Assembly: GCA_029891385.1 (NCBI GenBank)
Contig: CM057235.1
Coordinates: 23,863,120-23,927,119 of the forward strand
Length of the DNA: 64,000 bases
Source: Erythroxylum novogranatense
Taxonomy: Eukaryota > Streptophyta > Magnoliopsida > Malpighiales > Erythroxylaceae
Direction of reading: 5' to 3'
Position 1 is the stretch's first letter; each line of letters starts with the position of its first letter. A model generated the notes under the pieces. That model saw only the letters and a list, made by a program, of their open reading frames with translations, did not search any database and had not been told where the DNA came from. This document shows positions 31,901 through 45,800 of this stretch, piece after piece. A program made the translations under genes and the position numbers.

Positions 31901-34900
31901 TATGTGCATGAAACCCACTTTCCATTGAATTACTTTGTTGTGACCGAGTGTCTAAACCGTCCGCACCCATAGATATTGGGCTCATTGAAACCGTCCCATA
32001 TAGGGCTCATTGTGAATCGTCCCATAAAGGGCTCATTATAAATCGTCCCATAAAGGGCTCATTGTAAATCGACCCATAAAGGGCTCATTGTCGTTGAGCA
32101 CGAGGCTCAAATCGATGTCGAGCATGAAGCTCTTTACTCATTGTTGACTACTCGGTCACAACTCTCATTATCTTTCATGAATTCATGCGTTGGAATGTCT
32201 TATGCATATTTGCATGCACTCGATCAATCATAGTTACTATCATCGGACCGTAGTCCCACATTCGACATCAATTAAGAAGTCACATTTCATTTATGTGCAA
32301 TTATGCATGCAAGACATTTTAACAATCTCAATATATACACTTAGGTCATCCCATTCACATTCAAGGAGCACTTCAATAACGCAATTCCAAATACATAATT
32401 AATCACCGGACCTCCTGTCTGGAACCCATATTTAATCACAATTAATAAAATAAATCAATACTCATTCAACATATAACAAAAGCAAATAACCAATAAATAA
32501 GACCATCTAGGTCTACTCACAGTACTCTCCAAATTTGCATTGGTTTCCAATTTCTGAAAATGCCTGAGTGCGGACATTTATCCTGCACTACCAATTTATG
32601 CCATATGCACACATTAATCACTTTGAATAAGAATTCTCATTTATGCACAAATATAGAATAAGGACAATGCATGTTCATGATATTCCCGGCCTTAATCCAA
32701 TTTTTTTCAACAATAAAATCCGTAAAAAAATTAGAAATTCAATGGCGCTGACGGTGCATGCAATTCGGACCTCTATAGTCCCCAATTAAACAAAACAAAG
32801 ATTAAAGGCTCCGTTACCCGGCCACGTCAATTTCCCGTCCAAAAATTCCCAATTTCTCACAAAATGAAATTAAATATTCTACGAATCCGATGCCTCAAGA
32901 ATCAGGTCAATCGGATGTCGGACGGAAAAGAAATTGACAAAAGAAACAATTAGGGCCAACTAATAAAAAATAAAATATAGATATATATAGCGTGCGCACA
33001 TGGGGCGACATGTCGCCCACGCGAGGCCGACTCACTCCCTTCGTTGCGAAGCGAGGCGAGCCTCGCGATCGGGCCAATCTACCTCGCCTGAGGGACTCCT
33101 CCCTCGCGATCCGTGAGGTTCAACCTCACTTCATTCCCTTTTTTTTCCTATTTCCAATCCAAATTTCCAACAACAATAACTCTTAGCACACAAATCGGAA
33201 AAATACAAACCATAGCTTGTTGGAAAGATAATGAAAAGCTCTACCATTCTCATGAAGACCATAAAAATCAATTTCACCCTTAAGGGTGTCAAAAATCCCT
33301 TCAAAACTACTGCCTACTCAAATCCCATTAAAACAGAACAGTACATTTCAAATTCCTTAACTCTCTGATTCTTCAGCCAAAAATTACCACATAAATATGC
33401 TCAATAAGTTCACAATGTCATCTACAACTTTCATGAACAACCCAAAATCAAATTCCATTGCTAAACAAGTCAATTAATTCAGTCAATGTTGCTGTCCCTG
33501 AAATCATTCAATTTGAGCAGTAAACTTATAACAAGCATAACTCCCTGTACACAAGTCAGAAAAATATGAAATTTATATCCCTGAAAAGATAAATCCTTGA
33601 ACTTCAATTTTCATGAAGAACTTAATTTCCAATTTAATTTCTAACCATTTCAAAACTGTCATGCAAGTTACTGCCATGATCAGCAATTCCTAACCTAATG
33701 CAGGATCAGTTTTTGCAAAATCATAACTCCCAACTCTGACCTCTAAAAATTATATGCCATATTTCATTTTCAAGATAATGTCTTCCTCTACAACTTTGCA
33801 GAAGATCACTCACACCAATTCAATCCAAAAAAATTGCTAAAATTGCTCCCATGCAGAAAGCTCACAAAATCAACACTTTAACTAGGTTTCTCCAAAAAGC
33901 ATAAAACCAATCAATAGTAATCAGTTCATATCTCCCAATATACAACTCGAAAATTAGCATGATCAGTAGAAATGGAAAGCTAACTCAATATGCATCAACT
34001 TCCATGAAGACCATTCTCCCTAATTCCATCTCAATTAATTTAGAAAAATCAGCAAAGATCATTGGGTATGGTTTCGGTTACTGTTCACAGGCAATAAAAC
34101 AGTAACTTTCCATGCCAAATTTCAACCTATTAGAGTTACAATTTGACCACACCTATTTCACACAAAAATGTAGCTAACATCCCAAAGTTTAGTTGGGCAC
34201 AAACCTCACCTCATTTACTCACCTATACAATTAGTTATGATCAAAACAGTACAGTAGGTCAAATATCAATTTTCCAGCTTTACTTCTCTATTTACTTCCT
34301 TTCATTCCAACACCCTTCCTACATCCATAAGCATCTCAATTGGACACAAAATCAGTCCCTATATCATTCATACATTCACTAGACCAATAATAAAAATTTG
34401 GCAGCACTAAACTCTTAAGTTCCATGCAAGATTAGTTATCAAGAATCCATTCAAAATCAAGCTAAAACATTTCTAAACCACATCATTCATTTAGCCTAAC
34501 ACAACATACCCTTATACCCAACAATTCACACTAAAATTTTCATGACATGAAGGCATCATAAATCATGATTCATGAACAAGAACTTCCAATCAATGCAATT
34601 ACTTACTAATTCACTCATTAAAAGCATAAGTAAAGCTTAAACCATAACTTACCTACTCAAGCCTTCCCTCTTCACTACTACCCCAACCTCTCCACTTTCT
34701 CTATGTTTTAGACCTCATACACGGCATCATCATGGGAAGGAGGTTGGAGGTTTAAGCTTATAAGGAAAAACAAGGAGAGTAGCAATTTATTAAGGAGGAG
34801 AAAAAAGAAACAAAGAAGAAGAAGAAACCTACGAAGGGAAAGGAAGGAGAAAGCACCATCGGATGAAGGAACAAATTGCAAGTAAAAGTGATTTTCATAC

Positions 34901-36128
34901 TTCCAAGGAGAAAGGAGAAGAGTCGTGGAAGCTTGTCCAACTATTAGATAGCCATTAATAATAAGACAAGTAGGCAAATTCTAAGAAAAAGACAAAATAG
35001 GCTAAAAACAAATTAATAAATAGGAACCCTATTGTGAAATTTGACCCATTCAAGTCCAATGGCCCTCATTTCAATCTCAAAATAATATACCCAATATTGT
35101 AGTGCCATTGGATAGAAATTTGCGCTACCGAAAATCAATCGGTTCGCCGCTTGACGATTTTTCCGGTCCGAGAATTTTCTCTGGAAAATTCCAAAAAAAT
35201 TCCTAAAAACCCCTTAAAATAGAAAACAATTTATGGCGCACTCAGAATAATTTTTCAAACCCATTAACCACGTTAATCCCAATAAAATTGTCTGAGGCAC
35301 GCAAATCGGGAATATCATGTATGCATGCACAGTAAGTTCATGTGCGCAATTGTGACTATGTAGCAATCCTATTATGCATGAGCAGTCCCATGAAATCCCA
35401 ATCTAGCACATCCTATACCAATTTACTATTCTATCCTTCCAGTAGGGGGTGGGATGTTACACGCACGATCACAACAACGAAATGAAAACGAAAAGTGTCA
35501 CATGTGCATCATGTTTATATAAATGATTGAATATGAATTGTGTTAAAGGCGATACGCCTTATATTGGTAAAATAGAGCGCATGTGGTATTTTTCTGAATG
35601 TGCAAAAATGTGATATTCTCGTGAATCGTGAATATGCATGAATTAGTGAACCATTGATAATGGTTCCTCATTGAGTTCGCAAACTCACCCAACATTGCAA
35701 ATTATTTTTCAGGAATTGACGAGTACCCCGTTAGACAAACGGGAGTATGGTTGCTGCAAAAGAGTTAGAGTTTGAAGTCGGGATCCGTTTCACATTTGCA
35801 TCAATGTCATTTTGAATTATGTGTAAATTTGAATTTCAACAAATTCTGCAGATTAGTACTGCTATTGTATTGGGCCTAAATTGAATATGAATAATGTATG
35901 TATAAATTGGTTTATGACTGAAATTGCATTTTGATTGGAAACGATTTCGTATTAAAGCGTGCCCAAATTATTTACTGATATTTGCGCACTCAATTGTTTT
36001 CAAAAATAAAAATACATTACCGAGTTTTTGAACTGCATTGACTGCTCTAGCATACCACCCTCGTAAGGCACGGGCTCAGATATCACCCACGATATTGGGT
36101 TCGGGTCTTGCGGGAGTGAGGTGCTACA
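28988..36128 (+). mobile_element. Solo LTR B of a gypsy element, itself split by E
   Basis: Starts TGTAACATCCCGTCACC, ends GAGTGAGGTGCTACA, with 5-bp duplications AACAC (28983-28987 and 36129-36133) in the pol frame of A. Without E it is about 2.87 kb. It has no internal region, primer site or coding sequence, so I read it as a solo LTR. It shares blocks with the LTR of C (for example ACTTCCAGGAAGGTAGCTCG near 30661, and TCACCC..TTTTTCAGGAATTG near 35690). A GC-rich block with many GTCGCGGCGAG motifs spans about 29885-30190. Confidence 0.82.
31187..35461 (-). mobile_element. Solo LTR E nested in B
   Basis: In the plus direction it begins GTAACACCCCACTCC and ends GGGTGGGATGTTACA, the reverse complement of the TGTAACATCCCACCC / GGAGTGGGGTGTTACA ends of this LTR family. 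Internal blocks are reverse complements of C's LTR (for example near 34130-34340 versus 47640-47790, and 31540-31580 versus 49800-49850). About 4.3 kb, non-coding. I do not see a clear target duplication. A GC-rich GCGAGGCGAG-type block lies at 32985-33125, and a four-fold CCCATA(A)AGGGCTCATTGT repeat at 31995-32095. Confidence 0.75.
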
Positions 36129-36397
36129 AACACTTTCTCACCGACTTCAAACTCCATCTCCTTTTGGTGTGCATCAATGTAACTCTTCATCCTATCCTGT
36201 GTTGCCTTAAGTCGCTGCTTAACCAGATTGACTTTCTCAACTGTCGTCTGAATCAGTTCTGGTCCCACCAGTTTCCTCTCTCCTTCTTCATCCCAACAGA
36301 TCGGAGTCCTACATCTCCTCCCATACAAAGCCTCATATGGAGCCATCTGAATACTCGAATGGTACGAATTATTATAAGCAAATTCGACCAATGGCAA
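36129..36397 (-). pseudogene. Chromovirus A integrase, part after the nonsense codon
   Basis: Continues from the TGA at 36413-36415 with LPLVEFAYNNSYHSSI, MAPYEALYGRRCRTP and FEVGEKVF, then meets insertion B at its target duplication. The frame is the same as the upstream pol, so the TGA is a single nonsense change. Confidence 0.88.
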
Positions 36398-36415
36398 ATG
36401 CTCATCCCAAGCTCC

Positions 36416-38665
36416 TCAAAAATCCATTACACATGCCCTGAGCATTCCCTCAAGAGTCCGAATGGTCCTCTCAGATTGACCATCCGTCTGAGGGTGGAAA
36501 GTCGTACTAAAATTTAGCTTAGTACCCAAAGCTTCCTGCAAACTTCCCCAAAACGTCGAAGTAAACCGAGGGTCCCTATCAGACACAATCGAATCTGGAA
36601 TCACATGCAATCTCACTATCTCATCAATATACTTCTTTGCTAACACATGCAAAGAATCAGTCTGCTTAATCGCCAAAAAGTGAGCTGACTTGGTCAACCA
36701 ATCCACAATAACCCAAATGGCATCGTGCTTCTTACTGGTCTTAGGCAAACCCATCAGAAAATCCATAGTCACCCTCTGCCACTTCCATTCCGGAATAGGC
36801 AACGACCTCAACTTGCCTGAAGGTACCTGGTGTTCAGCTTTAACTTGCTGACACACTAGACACTTACTAACAAAGTCTGCTACATCCCTCTTCATGCCCT
36901 TCCACCAAAAATACTCTCTCAAATCCCTGTACATCCTAGTGCTACCTGGATGCATGGCATAAGGCGCATTGTGTGCCTCATCCAAAATGTAATCCTTAAC
37001 CTCCTGCACATCTGGGATACACAACCTGTTTCCCACTGTCATAAGCCCATCATCCCTCACCTCTACTTCAGAACTCTTACCATTTCGAATTTCATCTCGA
37101 AGCTTGCTCAAATCCGCATCTTGGACCTGCAACTCTTTAACTTTCTCCCTGAGTATCGGTCTCACTCGGAAGTTAGCTAGAAGACAATCTGACTCCTCCT
37201 GCTTCAAGCTTATCTTAAGCTTGGCCATCTCTTCCAATAAAGGAAGATAAACCGTCCGAACATGAGCAATCGAAGACTTCCTACTCAAAGCATCCGCCAC
37301 AACATTGGCTTTGCCCGGATGATACTCAATTAGTAAGTCATAATCCTTGAGCAACTTGATCCATCTTCGCTGTCTCAAATTCAGTTCCTTCTGGCTCAAC
37401 AAATACTTAAGACTCTTATGATCGGTAAAAATCCTCTTCTGAACTCCATACAGATAATGCCTCCAAATTTTCAAGGCAAAGATCACAGCTGCCAATTCCA
37501 AATCATACGTCGGATAGTTCAACTCATAAGGCTTCAACTGTCTCGAAGCATAAGCAATCACCCTATCTCCCTGCATCAAAACACAACCAAGACCCTTCCT
37601 CGAAGCATCACTATACACAGTATAACCCTCATCACCCGATGGCAAAATCAGAATCGGTGAACTTGTCAATCTATGCTTGAGCTCCTCGAAGCTCTTCTGG
37701 CACTCATCACTCCATATAAACTTTTGATTTTTCCTTAACAACTTCATCATCGGAGTGGCTATCATGGAGAATCCCTCCACAAATCTCCTGTAATAACCTA
37801 CCAAATCCAGAAAACTCCTCACCTCTGCTACATTCTTCGGGGCTTCCCAATTAACCACCGCTTCTATTTTCTTGGGATCCACATGCACTCCTTGATCTGA
37901 GATTACATGTCTAAGAAATGCAACTTCCCTCAACCAAAATTTGCATTTATCGAATTTGGCATACAACTCGTTCCTCCTCAAAGTCCCCAAAGCAATCCTC
38001 AAATGCTCTTCATGCTGCTCATCACTCTTGGAATAAACCAATATATCATCATTAAAGACAATGATAAATTGGTCCAAAAAAGGCTTAAAGACCCAATTCA
38101 TCAAATCCATAAAGGCTGCAGGGGCATTCGTCAACCCAAAAGGCATAACTAAGAACTCAAAATGCCCATACCGAGTCCTGAACGCAGACTTTGGCACATC
38201 CAACTCCTTTATCCTCAACTGATGATAACCCGATCGCAAGTCTATCTTGGAGAAGACTTTCGCCCCTTGCAATTGATCAAACAGATCATCAATGCGAGGA
38301 AATGGATATCTATTCTTCATCGTGACAGGATTCAGCTTCCGGTAGTCTACACACATCCGCAGCGATCCATCTTTCTTCTTCACAAAAAGAATCGGAGCTC
38401 CCCAAGGTGAAGAGCTCGGTCTAATATACCCCTTCTCCAATAACTCCTCCAACTGTTCCTTAAATTCTTTCAATTCTTCCGGAGCCATCCGGTAAGGCGG
38501 AATTGAAATCAGCGCCGCACCTGAAAGAAGCTCAATGGGAAACTCAATTTCCCTAGCTGGCGGTAGTACCGGTAATTCCTCGGGAAAAACATCCGAGAAT
38601 TCCCTGACTACTGGAATATCCTCCAGCTGCCCTCTATCTGTTTCGGTATCCACCACATAGGCCAA
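36416..38665 (-). pseudogene. Chromovirus A RT, RNase H and integrase core
   Basis: 749 open codons. [44 protein letters not shown] and catalytic FNDDILVYS near residue 205 (the two Asp are kept; the residue before them is Asn where Ile/Val is usual). RNase [41 protein letters not shown]. Integrase: H-x6-H and CLVC zinc site, then D in [11 protein letters not shown] in [11 protein letters not shown] in TDGQSERTI. It ends at TGA (36413-36415), which is consistent with a C-to-T change. The protease frame upstream is offset by one base near 38670. Confidence 0.92.
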
Positions 38666-39138
38666 AAATGCCTCATCATCTTCTCTGCTGTCAAAGCTGA
38701 AACAATTTTGGGCGGACTTGCTTTTCTGTCCCCCGAAAACACCACTCTCCTGTCGTCATCCAATTCAAATTCCACCGTCTTCTGCTTACAATTCAGAAGG
38801 GCATTGTACTTCTCTAATGTGTCCATACCCAAAATCACATCTAATCCTCCCATCTTCAGTGGCATTAAATCCACCACTAGAAGTTCTCCACCAACACATA
38901 GCTCACAGTCCCTATATACTTGACTGATAACAATAATATACTGGCCGATTGGGGTACTCACCATCAGCGGAGTATCCAATGAGCTCAAATTCCTATCACA
39001 CACAGGTTTACTTGAAGAAACAAACGAATGAGTAGAACCCAAATCAATCAAAGCAATCACATCATCAGAAAATAACTTAACAGTACTAGTCACAACATCT
39101 AGAGTGGTCTCTGCATCCTCCCGAGTCATTGCAAACAC
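38608..39138 (-). pseudogene. Chromovirus A protease
   Basis: Aspartic protease with VIALIDLGSTHSFVSS: the catalytic Asp is present but the triad reads D-L-G instead of D-S/T-G. LDVILGMDTLEKYNALLNC is the usual second half. A frameshift near 38670 puts the following RT in another frame. Activity is doubtful. Confidence 0.82.
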
Positions 39139-39150
39139 CCTAGCCTGTGC

Positions 39151-40026
39151 CTACCCCCTAGGTCTCCCTGGAATGCTCACTCTCTTAGCTGCATCAGAAC
39201 TGCCCACTTCTGTTGCAGTCCTCTGTCGCACAGTCTCTGCTCTCCTAGAAGCTTGCATCTGGCTTCTCTCTTGCCGTGGAGGCTGAGGACACTCTCTAGC
39301 AATGTACCTCTTCTCCCCACAGTTAAAGCAAGCTCCTATCAATCTGTAGCACTCTCCTCTATGGGGTCTCCCGCAATGCTCACACTTCGGAATAAATGAC
39401 CTATCCCCATCTCCCCTTCTACTGCCGCCCACCGTTGAGGCTTGGTGAGAAACAGTAGAAGTCCTCACAGGTCGAGATCGGCTCGCACCACTGCTCCTCT
39501 CCTCAGACTGCACAGGAAAGGTTCTGGCACTCCTCTCAGGCATAGGAGTACTAGTACTACCTCCCCTCTTGAACTGCTCTCTTCCTTTTCTCTTCTTGTT
39601 CACAGCACTCTTGATATTCTCAACCCTCAATGCTGCCTCAACCAACTGCTGAAAGTCACAAAAATTCTGCACTATCACTTTCTTTCTGATGGCCAAGTGT
39701 AGTCCCGACTCAAACCGGTGACATCTAGTAGCCTCACTCATCATCAAATCCGAAACATACCTCGCCAACTGAGTGAATCGACGCTCATACTCACTGACTG
39801 TTATCTCCCTCTGAATAAGACTGAGGAACTCCCTCTGCTTCTGCTGAATGTACACCTCAAACAGATATTTCTTCCTGAAAGCAGCAAGGAAGTCCTGCCA
39901 TGCTAACCCTACTGGTCTCGTCTGACTCCCTGGCACAGTCTCCCACCAATGCAAAGCATCTCCCTGAAGCAAACTGGCAGCATAAATAACCCTCTCATCA
40001 TCCTCACACTCTATCTGGTGCTGCCA
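39151..40026 (-). pseudogene. Chromovirus A gag, amino end deleted
   Basis: Gag core LLQGDALHWWETV, FRKKYLFEVYIQQKQREFL, SVSEYERRF-like (here TVSEYERRF), then a basic Ser/Arg-rich stretch and zinc knuckles CEHCGRPHRGEC and CFNCGEKRYIAREC. The second knuckle has Tyr where His is expected. The upstream reading (HQIECEDDERVIYAAS) stops at the junction with element C near 40030, so the gag start and leader are missing. Confidence 0.85.
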
Positions 40027-40029
40027 AAT

Positions 40030-42844
40030 TTTAGCTTGGTTTTGGATTGTATATTGATTTTGGATTGTATATTTTAGCTTAAGGGGTTAGTGCTGCCAAA
40101 TTGTGGTAGGTATTCCTAGAGAATGTATGAATGATATAGGGACCGATTGTGTGTCCAATTGGGATGCTTATGGTAGTAGAATTTGAATTGGCATGATAGG
40201 AAGTGTCTTTGAGTATTAAAGTTGAAAATTGGTTTTTGACCTACTGTACTGTTTTGAGCATAACTCATTGTGTGGTTATGAAAATGAGGTGAGGTTTGTT
40301 CCAAAATAAACTTTGGTTTGTTGGCTACAGTTTTGTGTGAAATAGGTATTGTCTAATTTTAGCCTTAAGAGGTTGAATTTTGGATTGGAACGTTACTGTT
40401 GTAGTTTATGTGAACAGTAACCAAAACTATGACCTACTAGTTTTGATGATTTTTCTCAATTAATTTAGAAGGAATTAGGGAAAATGATCTTCATGAAAGT
40501 TGAAGCCTATTAAGTTAGGTTTCCATTCCCACTGATTTGGCATGTTTTCGATCTTTATATTGGGAGATATGCACTGTGGAATATTGACTGATTTTGAGCA
40601 TTTTGTGGAAACCTAGACTAAGTGTGGATTTGGTGCACATTCTGATTAGAAGCAATTTTAGCAATTTATGTGAATTGAATTGGCTTGCATGATCTTCTGA
40701 AGAGTTGTAGAGGAAACAATTATATTGAAAATGATATATAGCATGTGATTTTTGGAGATCATATTTGGGAGTTATGAGTTTTCAAACACTGAACCTGCAT
40801 TAGGTTATTAATCGCCTACGATCGGTGAAACTTGCATGACAAGTTTGAAATTGTTAGGGATGGAATTGGATTCTGAGTTCTTCATGAAAATTTAAGTATG
40901 AGATCTTATCTTTCCAATGATATAAGGTAGTGATTTTTTTTGACATTTTTGCTAGGAGATATGCTGCTTTGAAATGTACTGTTTACATTGGGAAATTTCA
41001 GTGGGCAGTTGCTTTGGTGAATTGTTTGGCCAAGTTAGAAAATGAATTTGAGTTCAGGTTGTTCATGAAAGTTGTATATAACATTGAGAACTTTCTGATC
41101 ATATTTATTGTGTAATTGTTGACAAAGGAAATGAGAAGTTATTGAATTTACAAGATACTGTACTGTTTTAAAACCCATTGACTAAGCAGTAGGTTTAATT
41201 GGATTTTTGACACCCTTAGGGGTGAAATTGATTTTTATGGTCTTCATAAAACTTGTAGAGTTTTTCATGATCTTTCCAACGAGATTTGGTTTGTAATGTT
41301 CTGAATTGTGTGCAAAGAGTTATGACTGATAGAATTTCAGTTGGAAAAATAGGAAAAAGAGAAGGGAATAGGGGTAGCATATATATATATATATTAATTG
41401 TTTTATTTGATTTTTGGACCTATAAAGGTACGAATTGAGTACTGTCAGTGTCGTTAGATTTCTAATTTTTAGACGAATTTTTGTGATTGAAAATTTGGAT
41501 TTAGGGTCGGGAAAATCATGAGCATGCATTGTACATATTTTAAGCGCTACATGTGCATTCTGAAATATTTCTGATTGGATTTTTGGTAATCATTGCATAC
41601 TGTAACTGGTTTAGAGGCACATTTGGAGTGTCGGTCTACAGATGTCACTGAAACTTCCAGGTATTAGCTCGAAGTGCAATGAGTAACCTAGTTGGTTCCT
41701 CAATCTATATGTGATTAAAATTATGTGTTTATGCCATGTGGAGATAATGGAGGGCTTATGTGTGTTTGCTTTTGATTGATTTCGGACCATAGGTGTCCGA
41801 AATATTGGGAACTTGATATTGAAGTGTTATTTGTGTGTAACTGTTTTTGAATGATTACGTTTGAAATCTCGGACCAAAGGTCCGAGGGATGGGGTGATTT
41901 GACATTGAAGTAAAACTGCTTGTGAATGTAAAAAATAAAATAGTTATGACTGAAATACCGGACCGAAGGTCCTAAGGACTGGGAATTGGGCATTGAAATG
42001 TAAACTGACTGTAAATGTAAATTGGGACATACGCATTCATGCATAAAGGCATGTTCAGATAATGATAGTTGTGACTTGAGTCGCCACTGTTACACACTGT
42101 TACTGAACCGATCCTCGAGCTCAAGAGGGGTTAGTGCATCCTGCATGAGGGCTCTCCTACTCACTAGACGCGTCTACTGAATACTGATCACTGTTAAGCG
42201 CTCGGTCACAACACTGTAATAAACTAGAAATGAGTCACATGTGCATTGCATACAAATGTGATAACTGATTTACGAAATTGCCTAAGTTCTGTAATTGTTA
42301 TATGATAATATTGAATGTATAATTAACTGAAACTGTGAGTTGCTTGCGATATGCATGAATTGGTTTAACCATCGACGATGGTTTCTCACTGAGTTCGCAA
42401 AACTCATCCAAAATTTGCATCTATTTTTCAGGTCTTGAAGAATACCCTGTTTGACACGGGAGTATGTCTACTGTATGTAAGTGAAAGATAGAGGTCGGGA
42501 TCAGTTCGCGTCTACATTAGTGTCTCATAATTGTACTTCAAAATCTCTGTAAAAGAATGCTCTGTATTTATAGTGAGCCCAATATGGTTAAGGCTTTTTG
42601 TTCATTAAATGGCTATTGTAATTATTATTGACTGTCTGTAATAACTGAAAATGCTTCCTTTTACCGTGGGCTCAAGTTGTCTACTGTTTTCCGCGCGAAT
42701 GAATGTTTTTTTTAAAAATAATAATTAAAAAAAATATTGATACTGAGTTTCGACTGACTGATGTAGCACGCCACCCTCGCGGGGCACGGACTCGGATATC
42801 ACCAACGATGTCGGGTTCAGGTCACGCGGGAGTGGGGTGTTACA
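40030..42844 (+). repeat. Element C left LTR, 5'-truncated
   Basis: Corresponds to 47450-50248 of the right LTR and ends with the same GGAGTGGGGTGTTACA. The left junction (40030-40083) holds short repeated pieces of LTR sequence, suggesting templated repair. Confidence 0.88.
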
Positions 42845-45800
42845 TTTAGGTGGTATCAGAGCCCAACAGTACGTCTGTATCTGGGCATTTTCTGGAACAT
42901 AGGTCAAGTTGCATGCATTTGAGTCGCGTCGTTGCAGATCGTGGCAACTGATCCCTAGTCTGAGTCGCACGAGTAGAAATCCTACGTGTGCATATGTGTT
43001 AAGTGATTAAGTGTGAGAAAAGTGAGACTGTATCAGAATGAGAGCTTATGAAAGTGTATGGGCAATTAGGAAGGGGAAAAAGGAAAAATGGATAATGAGA
43101 TTTATATTGTACTGTGATTATAAACTCTCGAATGTGGTATTAATATGACTACGTTGACATGGATTGATTGAAGAAAGAAATGCTATCAAAATGAATCAGG
43201 GGATTGAAAGTGGCAATATTACGGCGAAAGAAAACGGAAATGTCTATAGCTTGGAAAGGTTCACTGTGAATATGAGAAACATAGTGGTTAAAGTATGCTT
43301 TGTGAGAGTAAAAGTTCGAGATGATTAGGTAATTAGAGTTGTGACTTGTATATTCAACGAAATGGGGATAATTGGAAATGAGCAAAAAGTATATGGTTCG
43401 ATCAGGCAGATATGGATTCACTACATTTGTGTTAGTGGATATCCTAGATGATGATAGCGAGATTGCAATGAGATTAAACAAAAGAACGTAAAGAGCGAAG
43501 AAGTAGAAATGGTGAGACGAAAGTGTACAGATGAACTTTCGTGAAACGGTTATGATCATGAACGCATGAGTTTGGGACCAAAATGGTTATGCGAATATTG
43601 TGCTAAGAGTTGATTGAATCAGTATAAGAGGATAGTAGGGTAAAAGGAAGACTGGAAATTTCTACTGAATGTGCATCGGAAAATTCTGGATTGGTTGAAT
43701 ATGTGTATAGGGACACATAAATGGTAAATGGATGGGTAAACAGATAAAGATGCAATGACTGTAATATGTTGTTGTGTTTTGGGTGATGTGTCCCTGAATG
43801 TATTATCAAGGTGAATACCCTATCATGGATTGGTAGAGGAAATAAAGAGATAGTCAAGTCGATATGACCTTAAAAAGGCCAAGCTTGCATGTAAATGAGA
43901 TGGGACTAAAACTATGTGAAAAGAAGTACAATGACAAGTGGGAAAGGAAACAATGATAGTGATAGTGAAATAAGGACAGTGATAATGAAACAATAATAGT
44001 GGTATATGAAAAGAGTTGTCGAGTTGAGGGTAATTCACCTTTGTGAGTATATCTTGGATAGTGAAACAATTGAGCTTATGTGTGGAAATAATAGAGGAAA
44101 CGATCGGTGATTTATTGACTAAGTGCTAATCATAGTTCCTATAGTGTAAGGGTCATAATTTATAGTGCTTGTTCGGGAGGAAATTAAAATTTCAAATGAT
44201 GTAACGTATGTGAAGAATTCGAGGAAAGAAGAAAGACACGATTTTGAAATAATTCCTCTGTTCGAGGATTGGCACAAACAGAAAAGAGTTTTGTAGAATC
44301 CTTAGTAGTATAAGCTACTAATTGGTCCCCGGATGAGATGAAATGATTTTGGTGATGTATATACCAAGTGGAAATGTCAAAGAAATTGTTTAGTGTCTCA
44401 CAGAACCTTAGTGCAAAGGATGTTCCGATCATTCAAGTTATGCATTCAGGTTATGGCATAAACTTGGAGACAACAAGTATAATTGAAATTGATCCTTGCG
44501 AGATACTACGAACGATTAAACGATTGAAAAGCAATTAGGGACATTAATCGGTTGATGAGACTTTCGTGAACAGTATAATGACGGTAGCAAGACTAATGGT
44601 CATGACAGGAACAAAACGAAAAGAAGTATGGACGAAATCAAAAGTGAAATTGAGTCATATCTCAAGAGGAGATTTAGACATAACAAGTGAAATATACTAC
44701 TGAGGTTATCTGCTTTGTGTGTACGGGAATGTAACGTATCCACCTACGTGAGTGGAATTTTAATTTGAGGTGATTCTATTGCAATGTGAAGTGAATAGAT
44801 CTCCATATATGATGCAAAACTGTTGGGAAATCTTGATTCGAAACTAAGAAGAAAATAGTCCCAAACTGCGAAGTGAAATACTCAAATGAAGTGGAATTTA
44901 TGGAGGTCGAAGTACGGATGACTAGGTATTGGCATATGTCGATGTGAATGACAGGAAATCAATTGATAAGAGAAACTGAAACTGACGTGATGTAGTGTTA
45001 CCTTCATTAAGGAATCGCAAATACACTAACTGTGGACTCACTGAAAGGTTTGACTGATGTCTGTTAAAAAAAACAATGAGCAATGCCTAGAGATTGCTAT
45101 GAGGTAAACAAATGGTATTAACTGAGAACTACAATCATAGGTGTAATGTGCTTGCAAGTGTTGCAAAGTAAAAGAGTTATATGAATCATGGAAGAACCTG
45201 ACACTGGTAAGAAGCATACCTTTGGAGATTGTGCAGTGTGTGATGACGTGTCAATTTATGAGAACGGTATAAGAGGAAATGCATTGTTTTTGATAAATGA
45301 ACGGTATACATAATTGAATATTATATTGGTAAAGGTCGAGTGTGAGTCCAAATAGTGAACAGATAATGCTGCAATGAACAGACCAATTACAGATATTGGG
45401 ATTTCCAAAGAATGTCAAGTAGATTTTGGGTAATTATGAAGTGTTACTGGAAAATTGAAGTTGTAGATCTAGTGATACTGGATAGAGGTAAGAAAGGTTA
45501 AGAGTGCAGGAGTTAAAGTGGTGAGTCTATAATGAGTCTGAATATGCGAGTGAAATCGGAAAACAATATTGAATGATTCAAAGAAGAAGTATGTGTGCGA
45601 AAAAAGTGATAGAACAAGAAAGTGAGCGATCGAAGCTAGACATTCTAGTAGGTATATCACGAAAAGTGAAATTGAATAACTATGGGTATAGAACGAAATG
45701 ATTATAGATTCAAGTGCGTAGAGGTTTGAATGTTCAATAGGAAAAGTGCTTAAGTGTTTAGACTGCAGAGGATTATAACCTCATGATGTAGTTTTGACTG

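Noticed and set aside
28988..36128. B and E together as one full-length element with inverted LTRs
   Set aside because: E is in the opposite orientation and lies inside B; removing E leaves one continuous LTR-like sequence with its own AACAC duplication.
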